A stretch of DNA of 64,000 nucleotides. Source: Veillonellaceae bacterium. GTDB lineage: Bacteria; Bacillota_C; Negativicutes; UBA1444. Shown one piece after another: positions 57,040-64,000 of this stretch (its first letter is position 1; the number at the start of each line of letters is the position of its first letter). The stretch covers positions 1 to 64,000 of the forward strand of contig JAAZNU010000015.1 in the NCBI GenBank assembly GCA_012798135.1. The letters are read 5' to 3'. Under the pieces are notes generated by a model. It had not been told where the DNA came from, ran no database searches, and saw only the letters and a program-made list of their open reading frames with translations. The translations under genes and the position numbers were made by a program.

Positions 57040-57216
57040 TATTTCCTTGTTGCCGGTCAAACCCCATCGACCGATGATCCAAAAAATCTTTGAAAACTTC
57101 AGACTATTTTTGCAATTTGCTTTCGTTATATATTCTTCGCACTCGAAGAAAATCTTCCTGCTTAATTTGCTAAAAACACACAAAAAATTTGGAGAATTTT
57201 GCAACATGGCTGAAGA

Positions 57217-57245
57217 CAAAAAAACTCCGGGAAAACATCCCGAAG
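57217..57245 (-). terminator. intrinsic terminator after the DUF1445 gene
   Basis: Stem CTTCGGGA/TCCCGGAG followed by TTTTTTTG on the minus strand, 27 bases after the stop codon. It separates this unit from mop. Confidence 0.88.
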
Positions 57246-57271
57246 CTTTCTATCAATGGTTTCAATTAGGA

Positions 57272-58063
57272 TCACAGTACGGCCAGCGATTCGTCGCGAA
57301 TATCACCGATCAGCATATGCCCCGGCGAATGCGTGATCATCAGCTCGGGCTTCACCGCCATCGCCGCCGCCTGCGGAGTCACCCCACAAGCCCAGAACAC
57401 GGGAACCTCGCCCGGTTTGATCGTCACGGCGTCGCCGAAATCCGGCCGATTCATATCCTTGATGCCGATCGCCGCGGGGTCGCCGATATGCAGCGGCGCA
57501 CCGTGAACTCCCGGAAACCGTGAAGTCACCTGCACCGCCCGTACTGCCAGGTCCGGCCGCATCGGCCGCATACTGACCACGGTCGGGCCACGGAAGAATC
57601 CCGCCGGCCGGCAGGCAATATTGGTAATATACATGGGAACATTGCGGTCCTCCTCGATATGACGGACCGGCACCGCCGCCTGCAACAGTGCTGTTTCAAA
57701 CGAAAAACTGCAGCCGATCAGAAACGACACCAAATCTTTCCGCCAATATTTAGCGACATCGGTCGGTTCATCGACCAGTTCGCCGCGTTTCCACACCCGA
57801 TATTTCGGAATATCAAAGCGGACATCCGCTCCCGGCGCCAACCAGCACGGTTCGGCCGAACCGACATCCGTCACGTCCAGAATCGGGCACGGTTTCGGAT
57901 TTCTCTGACAAAACAGCAGAAAATCGTAGGCAAGATCCTTCGGGACTATCGCCATATTCGCCTGCACATACCCGGGGCAGAGGCCGGCGGTCGGTCGGAC
58001 GAGCTCCCCGCGTCTGATCAATTCCCGGACCTGCCGGGGAGATACTTTCAAATCTTGTTCCAT
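57272..58063 (-). CDS. DUF1445 / UPF0317 putative hydro-lyase (D-glutamate cyclase N-domain homologue)
   Basis: A 263-residue soluble protein of the UPF0317 family (CPGYVQANMAIVPKDLAYDF, CSFSFETAL, HSPGHMLIGD). Family members are annotated as hydro-lyases by fold. In vertebrates this domain is fused to DUF4392 in D-glutamate cyclase (DGLUCY). Here the next upstream gene encodes exactly that DUF4392 part, 16 bases away, so the two products may form a complex. GGGAGG precedes ATG 58063. Confidence 0.88.
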   Translation of the reverse strand: MEQDLKVSPRQVRELIRRGELVRPTAGLCPGYVQANMAIVPKDLAYDFLLFCQRNPKPCPILDVTDVGSAEPCWLAPGADVRFDIPKYRVWKRGELVDEPTDVAKYWRKDLVSFLIGCSFSFETALLQAAVPVRHIEEDRNVPMYITNIACRPAGFFRGPTVVSMRPMRPDLAVRAVQVTSRFPGVHGAPLHIGDPAAIGIKDMNRPDFGDAVTIKPGEVPVFWACGVTPQAAAMAVKPELMITHSPGHMLIGDIRDESLAVL

Positions 58064-58079
58064 AGTCAGCCCTCCCAGA

Positions 58080-59111
58080 TTATGGATTTCTTTTCATATA
58101 TTGTAGGACCGCTTCCTCCATGAGCTGGGCGACCGCCAGTTGAACCGGCATGGCAGCGCCGTCGACGCTGCCGCAGATCTCGCCGTAAATCGCGTCGTGA
58201 AAGCCGGCGGAAATCGTCGCCTTTAAAATTCGCTGCTCTCGTTCCGGATCCGGCAATGCTTCCGGCATATTGGTCAGCGCCCCCAGCATCGCCGCCAGCC
58301 CATAACAGCCCCAATTGCTGATCGTCGCCGTCATCAAAATGTCCACGGGCGTCGCCGGCGCGATGCCGCCACCACAACCGCAGGCGCATTTTTCGCCGAA
58401 GGGAATCGCCGAGCGAATACAATCGGCGATATTGGCCATGCCGATCTCGTTGCCGCCGTCGCCGATCCCCATCGTCAATACGCCGGCCGCCCGGGCCTGC
58501 TGAAAAATAGCGTCCATTTTCGCCTGCGTGGTGCTGGTATCCTTGCCGGCCATGTTATGAATGATCCCTTGGTCGTTCATGCCGCCGCGCTCGATGGCGA
58601 TGCAGGCTGCCGGCGAAAGTTCGCGGAACAGGCGGTTTGCTTCTTTCTGCGCTTCACCCCAGTCTTCAGGGAAAGGGAGAATCGACACAGTCAACAGTTT
58701 ATTCATTTCAATCGAGTATTGCAAGTGCTCGGGTTCGACGCGCTGCAGACCCGCCGCCCGAGCCAGACGGGCTGTGGCCTCCACCAGACAGGCGTCCGTC
58801 AGAATGATCGGTCGGGCCTTGCAAGTCATGCGTAAAGCCCGGGCCAGCGTCACCGCTCCGGGGGGACCGTCGGTTTCACCATGTCCGGGATCAACGAGCG
58901 GCTGATCGACCCAGCCGGTCGCGATAAACACGGCATCACCGGGCATCACGCGCTGCACCAGGCTCTTGGCGGCGGCCCAGACCATGGGACCGTCCTGCTG
59001 CTTTGCCGCCGCATCATACAATATCTCAATGGCGCCCCGGCAGACAATATCCAGGTTCATGAGTTGATCCAGGCGCGCAGCCAGCGGCCGAAATCCTTCC
59101 AGCTTGTCCAC
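58080..59111 (-). CDS. DUF4392 protein (D-glutamate cyclase C-domain homologue)
   Basis: A 343-residue protein with the DUF4392 pattern: VFIATGWVDQPLVDPGHGETDGP, AIERGGMNDQGIIHNMAG, GIGDGGNEIGMANI and CACGCGGGIAPATPV. Animal DGLUCY, which converts D-glutamate to 5-oxo-D-proline, carries this domain at its C-terminus. The start is GTG 59111, eight bases after AGGAGG. It is first in a two-gene unit with the DUF1445 gene, behind an own promoter and leader terminator. Confidence 0.88.
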   Translation of the reverse strand: MDKLEGFRPLAARLDQLMNLDIVCRGAIEILYDAAAKQQDGPMVWAAAKSLVQRVMPGDAVFIATGWVDQPLVDPGHGETDGPPGAVTLARALRMTCKARPIILTDACLVEATARLARAAGLQRVEPEHLQYSIEMNKLLTVSILPFPEDWGEAQKEANRLFRELSPAACIAIERGGMNDQGIIHNMAGKDTSTTQAKMDAIFQQARAAGVLTMGIGDGGNEIGMANIADCIRSAIPFGEKCACGCGGGIAPATPVDILMTATISNWGCYGLAAMLGALTNMPEALPDPEREQRILKATISAGFHDAIYGEICGSVDGAAMPVQLAVAQLMEEAVLQYMKRNP

Positions 59112-59191
59112 AGTTTCTTCCTCCTTGCTCTTGCCCTCATGCGATAAAAATAACTATTGCCACCTCAAAAATAAGTGCCAAGCAGATGTGC

Positions 59192-59226
59192 AAAAAAGGC
59201 CTTCGCAGATTTCTCCACAAAGGCCT
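59192..59226 (-). terminator. terminator in the leader of the D-glutamate cyclase pair
   Basis: On the minus strand AGGCCTT pairs with AAGGCCT across a 16-base loop, followed by TTTTTT, about 80 bases before the GTG start. Upstream, GTTG-ga-CACC-tat-GGTG-aa-CAAC forms a second hairpin. It is a candidate attenuator with no recognised ligand. Confidence 0.7.
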
Positions 59227-59273
59227 CATTGCCCTGGCGAAAGTTGTTCACCATAGGTGTCCAACCGCATCGT

Positions 59274-59302
59274 ATTTTAACATAAAAAGTTGATTCTGTA
59301 AA
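59274..59302 (-). promoter_or_regulatory. promoter of the D-glutamate cyclase pair
   Basis: -35 TTTACA (59302-59297), a 17-base spacer and -10 TAAAAT (59279-59274) on the minus strand. Confidence 0.75.
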
Positions 59303-59344
59303 TCAACCGTCGTTTATTTAACACCAACCCGCATTCAACAGGAG

Positions 59345-60589
59345 TTAAATATCCAGTGTTGCCAAATAATCGTCCAACGTTTCCGCCCGGCGGATCAGTT
59401 CCACCTTGCCGGACGGCTTCAGCAGCAGTTCAGCCGAACGCAGTTTACCGTTATAGTTAAAACCCATGGCGAAACCGTGCGCGCCAGCGTCATGAATTAC
59501 CACCACATCGCCGACAGCCATTTTGGGCAAAGCCCGGTCAATCGCAAATTTATCATTATTTTCACAGAGGGAACCGGTCACGTCGTAGACATGGTCCAGC
59601 GGCAGGTTCTCTTTGCCGACAACAGTAATGTGATGGTAGGAACCGTACAAAGCCGGCCGCATCAAATTGGCCATGCAAGCATCCAACCCCACATAATTCT
59701 TGTAGATCTCTTTTTTATGCAATACCGTCGCTACCAGGTAGCCGTAAGGTCCGGTGATCATGCGGCCGCACTCCATGGCGATGCGCAGCGGCTGCAGCCC
59801 GTTGGCGACGATTTTGGCTTCATAGGCCTGCCGGATGCCTTGGCCGACATAAGCCAAATCCACCGGTTGTTGCTCCGGCTTGTACGGAATACCGATGCCG
59901 CCGCCAAAATTGACGAACTCGAAGGTAATCCCCAGTTCCTTGTGCAGATCGACGATCAGGTCGAACATCATATTGGCCGTGCCAATGAAACTGTTGGGGT
60001 CCAATTCGTTCGAGATAACCATGGTATGTACGCCAAAACGTTTGACGCCTTTATCCCTCATGATGCGGTACGCCTCAAAGATCTGCGTTCTGGTCAGGCC
60101 GTATTTCGCCTGCTCGGGAAAGCCGATGATCGTGTTGCCGCTCTGCATCAGCGGGCCGGGATTGTAGCGGAATGAGATCACGTCGGGAATGCCGGCGTGT
60201 TGTTCCAGAAACTCGATATGGCTGATATCGTCGAGATTGATGATCGCGCCCAATTCCCGGGCTTTCTTGAATTCATTGGCCGGGGTGTCATTCGACGAGA
60301 ACATGATATTTTCGCCGACAATGCCGCTACGCTGAGCCAACACAAGTTCGGCCAGCGAACTGCAATCCGCGCCGACGCCTTCCTCCCGCAACACTTTCAA
60401 GATGGAAGGATTGGGGGTCGCCTTGACCGCAAAATATTCCTTGAACTGCGGCGCCCAAGCGAATGCCGCCAGCAAATTCCGGACATTGCTCCGGATGGCC
60501 GCTTCATCATAGATATGGAATGGAGTGGGATATTGACGAATGATCTCCGTCAGCTGAGAAGGAGTAAACGGTAATTTTTTTTCTGCCAC
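59345..60589 (-). CDS. lysA: diaminopimelate decarboxylase-type fold III PLP enzyme
   Basis: A PLP enzyme (414 aa) of the alanine-racemase/ornithine-decarboxylase fold. The PLP Lys lies in EYFAVKATPNP, GGGIGIPY is the phosphate loop, and SLCENNDKFA replaces the usual CESGD-like motif around the catalytic Cys. The best call is meso-diaminopimelate decarboxylase, for lysine; a related D-amino acid or ornithine activity cannot be excluded given the altered motif. I choose GTG 60589, nine bases after AGGAGG. Confidence 0.82.
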   Translation of the reverse strand: MAEKKLPFTPSQLTEIIRQYPTPFHIYDEAAIRSNVRNLLAAFAWAPQFKEYFAVKATPNPSILKVLREEGVGADCSSLAELVLAQRSGIVGENIMFSSNDTPANEFKKARELGAIINLDDISHIEFLEQHAGIPDVISFRYNPGPLMQSGNTIIGFPEQAKYGLTRTQIFEAYRIMRDKGVKRFGVHTMVISNELDPNSFIGTANMMFDLIVDLHKELGITFEFVNFGGGIGIPYKPEQQPVDLAYVGQGIRQAYEAKIVANGLQPLRIAMECGRMITGPYGYLVATVLHKKEIYKNYVGLDACMANLMRPALYGSYHHITVVGKENLPLDHVYDVTGSLCENNDKFAIDRALPKMAVGDVVVIHDAGAHGFAMGFNYNGKLRSAELLLKPSGKVELIRRAETLDDYLATLDI

Positions 60590-60668
60590 AGAACAGCGCC
60601 TCCTGAAATTGTGTCGATTCCCCGAATAAATACGGATAGATAATAGATTAATTTTAAGCGACACCCCG

Positions 60669-61526
60669 TCAACTGTCAATCATCGGGGCCGGTTGCCCCG
60701 GCTTCAGGCTGCCGGCGTAGCAATAGCGGCAACCATGTCGGCAGGTGCCGTACACCCCGATATCCTTGGCGGCGGCGCAACCGCACTCTGGGCGCTGGGA
60801 CCGGTCTTTGCCGGAAGCAACCCGAATACCAAACAGTCTTTGAATCAGCGCGTTGTCGATACACTTGCCCGGCTGAATGCCGAACGGCTGCAAATCCAAT
60901 GTCTCGGCACAACTAAAGGCCGCGATTCCCTGAGCGGCGGCGCTGTCGGCAATAAATTCGGCCAGGTCCGCCACTTCGGCCGGTGCCGGGGTCAGCCGGA
61001 CCGCCACGCCTTCGCGCGCCAACTGCCGGAATTGCGAAGTAGCCTTCCGATAGTCGTCGACGAAACTGATGACCACTCGCCGTGTGGCCGATCTTAATCT
61101 GTCCAGGATAGCGGCAAAGCGGTCTTTATGATATTCCGCATCCGTCTTATTGCTGATCACGATGGGATCGTAGCGCCAAATCACCTGATCCGGGCCAATC
61201 TTCGCCGCCAGTTCGCAAAAAGTGTCGATGCAGGCGTCCAGCGGCGGCACGTGCGGCTCGAACAATTCGCCATACCCGTTCACCGTATACTGGAAATAAT
61301 AGCGATAGCCCAAACGAGTCAAGCGGTCAAGATGTGGAAGGAGTGACCGGGCATCCTTCGTCCAAAATACTATGGCATCCACATCCGCCGGTGCCAGCGA
61401 CACCCGGGCAACCTGGCGCGGATTGAACGGTTTGGCTACAGTGCAATATTGTTCTTCGATCCGCCGCAGGAACCAGTCGGTATAAAACGCCGGAATGTCC
61501 GTCCGCCGGCTCGCGCTGATGATCAA
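60669..61526 (-). CDS. DUF1848 family protein
   Basis: A 285-residue protein starting with ISASRRTDIPAFY, the DUF1848 hallmark, followed by AIVFWTKDARSLLPHL. It ends with a cysteine-rich tail (CGCAAAKDIGVYGTCRHGCRYCYA) whose CxxxCxxC could bind an Fe-S cluster, like a radical SAM motif displaced to the C-terminus. The function is unknown. The start is TTG 61526, with an AAGGCGGG site upstream. Sits alone between the lysA-like and the amidinotransferase-fold genes. Confidence 0.85.
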   Translation of the reverse strand: MIISASRRTDIPAFYTDWFLRRIEEQYCTVAKPFNPRQVARVSLAPADVDAIVFWTKDARSLLPHLDRLTRLGYRYYFQYTVNGYGELFEPHVPPLDACIDTFCELAAKIGPDQVIWRYDPIVISNKTDAEYHKDRFAAILDRLRSATRRVVISFVDDYRKATSQFRQLAREGVAVRLTPAPAEVADLAEFIADSAAAQGIAAFSCAETLDLQPFGIQPGKCIDNALIQRLFGIRVASGKDRSQRPECGCAAAKDIGVYGTCRHGCRYCYAGSLKPGQPAPMIDS

Positions 61527-61595
61527 TCGCCGTCCCGCCTTTTTATAAAGTCCACCTCATATCTTTTTCCCCGGACGCTGGCCCAATAGTTTTGC

Positions 61596-62630
61596 CTAAT
61601 CGCGCAACAACGGATGAGTTGCGCAGCGGATGGAGCCACCGTCTTCGTTGTGGTTTTCGAAAGGAATGGAATAAACCTCAATCCCCTCGGCGCTCAGCGC
61701 TTCCGTAATTCGTTCCCACTTCGCGGGTCCGTTGGCGCCCAGGATATAATGATTCTCATCAATCGGCAATCCATTGACGGCCAGACGCTGCGCGTCTTCG
61801 AGGCTCACCTCGATAACCTTCCAGCCTTTAAAATATGCCGGCAATCCGTGGCAGAAAGCTGCGGGGCATGCAATGGCCAAACCCGGCCGGGGAATTGACA
61901 GTGCGACGTCGAGATGCAAAAACTGGTCTTGCAACGGGACCGCTTCCACATCATAGCCCAAGGGTCCCAAAATGGACTGTAGCCACGCAACGCCCAGGGG
62001 ACTGGAGCCCACCATCGAATTTTTGGACGTTCCCACCAGAATTTTTTGCCCCAAAAGTAAAATATCTCCCCCTTCCAAGGCGGGAAACCGTGTTTTATCA
62101 TAGGAACCGGTAAACACGCTGCAATAATCAATGCCTGGCATGGCAAACCAGCGGGCATTTGAGTCCTTGACTCGTCTCATGAGCAGCGGCCGATAGGCCA
62201 AAATATCCGCCCGCCGCATCGCCGAGCCCATTGACAGTTCAATCACATGCTCACCAATAACGGCAATCGGATCACGGGCGTAGACGAACTGGAATCCATT
62301 GGTGCGAACATAATCGTCGCCAAAATTGACCGCAACTTGCTCGACGGATAATTCGGCCGGACGCCAGACTTTCACATTATTTGCTTCCAAGACTTTTATC
62401 AATTCCCGGTTTTCGCGTTCAAGTCGGTCGTATTTGCCGACTTCTTTAAAATCTTTACCGCTGCGCGTTAAAGCCTTTTTGACTTCAGCTGCCGGTAATA
62501 TCTTCTGACAATCCTCAATCCAGACAGCCTTGGCAACATCCGGATAGAGACCATAAGCCCCGCCGACGATCACTTCCCGCAAACGTCCATATTCATAGTC
62601 GACGCGCACCTTTGCTTGATTTGTCGCCAT
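61596..62630 (-). CDS. amidinotransferase-fold guanidine-modifying enzyme
   Basis: A 344-residue member of the amidinotransferase / arginine deiminase fold. EYGRLREVIVG opens the fold, LEGGDILLLG carries the active-site Asp, HLDVALS the His, and GGSIRCATHPL the C-terminal Cys nucleophile. Length and motifs lie closer to inosamine-phosphate or glycine amidinotransferases than to arginine deiminase, but the substrate cannot be assigned. I use ATG 62630, nine bases after GGAGG; the 56 upstream in-frame codons are basic and unlike the family. Confidence 0.82.
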   Translation of the reverse strand: MATNQAKVRVDYEYGRLREVIVGGAYGLYPDVAKAVWIEDCQKILPAAEVKKALTRSGKDFKEVGKYDRLERENRELIKVLEANNVKVWRPAELSVEQVAVNFGDDYVRTNGFQFVYARDPIAVIGEHVIELSMGSAMRRADILAYRPLLMRRVKDSNARWFAMPGIDYCSVFTGSYDKTRFPALEGGDILLLGQKILVGTSKNSMVGSSPLGVAWLQSILGPLGYDVEAVPLQDQFLHLDVALSIPRPGLAIACPAAFCHGLPAYFKGWKVIEVSLEDAQRLAVNGLPIDENHYILGANGPAKWERITEALSAEGIEVYSIPFENHNEDGGSIRCATHPLLRD

Positions 62631-62917
62631 TGAGGCATCCCTCCACTTTTGTTTTATGGCCTTGGCCCAAGCTAGTTGAACACTTTTCTTCCTATGAGCG
62701 CTCTTGAACGCCTTCAAATTTGTTTCGACAGTGGAAACGGATTCCCTGCCGGCAACCGGCGCGGACGGAAAACGCTTAGGCTGATTCGCCAGCATCAAAA
62801 CGGTGCTGTCACGAATATCGCAAAGACATTTCCAAAGAAAACTTTCGATTACTATTATTGAGTATTGAAAAAACAGCCAGAGTATCCACCAAAAATATTC
62901 AGAAAGGAGTGCAATTA

Positions 62918-63268
62918 ATGGGTCTGTCAGCTATTTCTCAGTCCGCATCGTCTTCGGTAAGCCAGTCTGTCCAACCGACCAGCCAGAGCGAATTGAAAGC
63001 TTTGGAAAAGCAAGAAGAACAAATCCAGCAAAAGATCACCGAACTAAACAAAGACAAAAGCTTATCAAACGAGGAAAAAGAACGACAAATCCAGGCCTAT
63101 CAAGCTCAACTCCAAACGATCGAGGCCCGCATTCAGCAAATTAAACAAAAACAGGCTGACGCGGAGAACAACAAGTTACAGCAGACGGCGTCCAGTCAAG
63201 AATCAGCTACCCAGTCCGAAATCCGCGGCATGTCGCTGACGCCTGGGGCTGTAGATATCGAAGTATAA
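62918..63268 (+). CDS. FlxA-like coiled-coil protein, 116 aa
   Basis: A Ser/Gln-rich N-terminus (about 1-28) precedes a long charged coiled coil (about 29-85, KALEKQEEQIQQKITELNKD) and a Ser/Thr-rich tail. This matches small FlxA-like proteins of unknown role. AAAGGAG lies eight bases before ATG 62918. It is divergent from the amidinotransferase-fold gene and followed by a terminator. Confidence 0.82.
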   Translation: MGLSAISQSASSSVSQSVQPTSQSELKALEKQEEQIQQKITELNKDKSLSNEEKERQIQAYQAQLQTIEARIQQIKQKQADAENNKLQQTASSQESATQSEIRGMSLTPGAVDIEV

Positions 63269-63364
63269 TTCTCGGTCAGTGATGGAAAATAGAGAATACT
63301 GCCGAGCTTCCGCGCATTCTCCATTTTCCGGTATTCTTTTGATGCGCTTGACCTGTACGCTCCA

Positions 63365-63389
63365 CCGCTCAACCGTGAGCGGTTTTTTT
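63365..63389 (+). terminator. intrinsic terminator after the FlxA-like gene
   Basis: Stem CCGCTCA/TGAGCGG followed by seven T on the plus strand, about 100 bases after the stop codon. Confidence 0.92.
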
Positions 63390-63417
63390 ATGTTTGCAGT
63401 CAAGATAGTTTTTCTGA

Positions 63418-63576
63418 CATCAACGCCAACCCAAGGTTCTGGGAAACGTCGGTGCGTCGTTTTGGAGATTGCCGGATCATATTGGAATTTACGAGCAAAT
63501 TTTTCAGTTTAAGGAAGGATACCTTCCTTGCGTGTGGAATATTGCTAACAATACCGTCAAGGAAGAGGGGCATTGA
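63418..63576 (+). pseudogene. possible gene remnant
   Basis: A frame of 52 codons between two stops, without a start codon or ribosome binding site, reads like protein (SFWRLPDHIGIYEQIFQF and LPCVWNIANNTVK). It contains an 8-base hairpin AAGGAAGG/CCTTCCTT at 63511-63529. The source family was not recognised. Confidence 0.3.
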
Positions 63577-63726
63577 GGTAAATTTTTGTTCGCCGCTTAT
63601 TCCTTTCTAACGACATATCACAAAAACGCCCCATAGTCTAACCGGTGCGCGTAGATGGATTGCTGGAGAAACCATGACAATATCAATACAAGCTTAATCC
63701 ACTGCTAAGAAAATGAGGAAACGTTC

Positions 63727-64000
63727 ATGCTGAAAAAAACATTCTTACTTCTGTTCCTGCTTGTTCTAACGGCCTCGCCGATCGATGCTGCGATAGAAAC
63801 AACAAAGCCTACCGCGGCTAACGGTGCAATGATTATCAGCAAATTCGAGGGGCACGAACCGATCACCTTAGATACGTTTAATTACGTGTATTTTATAAAA
63901 AAATTTTATCCGCCTGATGCGCAATACTTCGTACACTTGGCAATCGACGCCCATAAAGCCTTCTGGTATTTCCAAGACAACGCCATAGAAATCAAAGTTG
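63727..64000 (+). CDS. secreted protein, N-terminal part only (runs off the window)
   Basis: The first 91 codons of a gene that continues past the window edge. A clear signal peptide (MLKKTFLLLFLLVLTASPIDA) is followed by a mature part containing ISKFEGHEPITLDTFNYVYF. The start ATG follows GAGGAAACGTTC. Codon use is AT-rich compared with most of the window. Family not recognised. Confidence 0.75.
   Translation, partial: MLKKTFLLLFLLVLTASPIDAAIETTKPTAANGAMIISKFEGHEPITLDTFNYVYFIKKFYPPDAQYFVHLAIDAHKAFWYFQDNAIEIKV

Overview
The window looks like a chromosome segment of an anaerobic member of the Bacillota, most likely of the Sporomusa-type Negativicutes, although the sequence alone cannot fix the genus. 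The reasons are strong AGGAGG-type ribosome binding sites with frequent GTG and TTG starts, a PyrR-type pyr attenuator, the polA-mutM-coaE order, several HD-GYP proteins, selenium-dependent molybdenum hydroxylase genes, and a Mop-type aldehyde oxidoreductase cluster resembling one in Desulfovibrio. Nearly all genes lie on the minus strand. No rRNA, CRISPR array, intact insertion sequence or prophage was seen.

Bases 1-24,100 are mostly housekeeping. They hold a tRNA-Phe/tRNA-Asp pair with its promoter, the pyrB-pyrC-carA-carB operon behind a PyrR attenuator, a peptidase/transporter pair, an NlpC/P60 protein, a UspA protein, and a LytS-type receptor fused to GGDEF and HD-GYP domains beside a CstA family (pyruvate or peptide) transporter with a structured leader. 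Two tRNA-Leu genes and a polA-mutM-coaE-binding-protein run follow. Bases 24,150-31,660 carry tkt, metF, two tandem HD-GYP proteins, a secreted protein with two degenerate CHAP-like domains, and small proteins.

Bases 31,600-57,000 form a molybdenum-hydroxylase island of about 25 kb. Its first half is a selenium-dependent type: yqeB, yqeC, mocA, a fused xanthine-dehydrogenase-like enzyme, a hydantoinase/dihydropyrimidinase, a PreA-like dehydrogenase, a BMP-type nucleoside ABC transporter and ssnA. Together they suggest uptake and reductive or hydrolytic breakdown of purines and pyrimidines. Its second half starts with a Mop-type aldehyde oxidoreductase. That gene is followed in one direction by an FAD/Fe-S/CCG oxidoreductase, a 60-residue CxxC protein, XdhC, an NTP-transferase-HD fusion, a radical SAM enzyme, an acyl-CoA-ligase-like protein, a histidine phosphatase and a C-GCAxxG-C-C protein. 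This conserved but poorly understood set is the best candidate here for an undescribed system, probably the maturation of, or electron transfer from, the Mo enzyme.

Bases 57,200-64,000 hold two adjacent genes that together match the two domains of animal D-glutamate cyclase, a lysA-type decarboxylase, a DUF1848 protein, an amidinotransferase-fold protein, a FlxA-like protein and a truncated secreted protein. The last 1.4 kb is visibly more AT-rich.

Regulation is a recurring theme. At least five leaders (pyr, cstA, the nucleoside permeases, mop and the D-glutamate cyclase pair) contain an intrinsic terminator ahead of the first gene. A 32-base repeat core occurs in two distant intergenic regions inside different stem arms.
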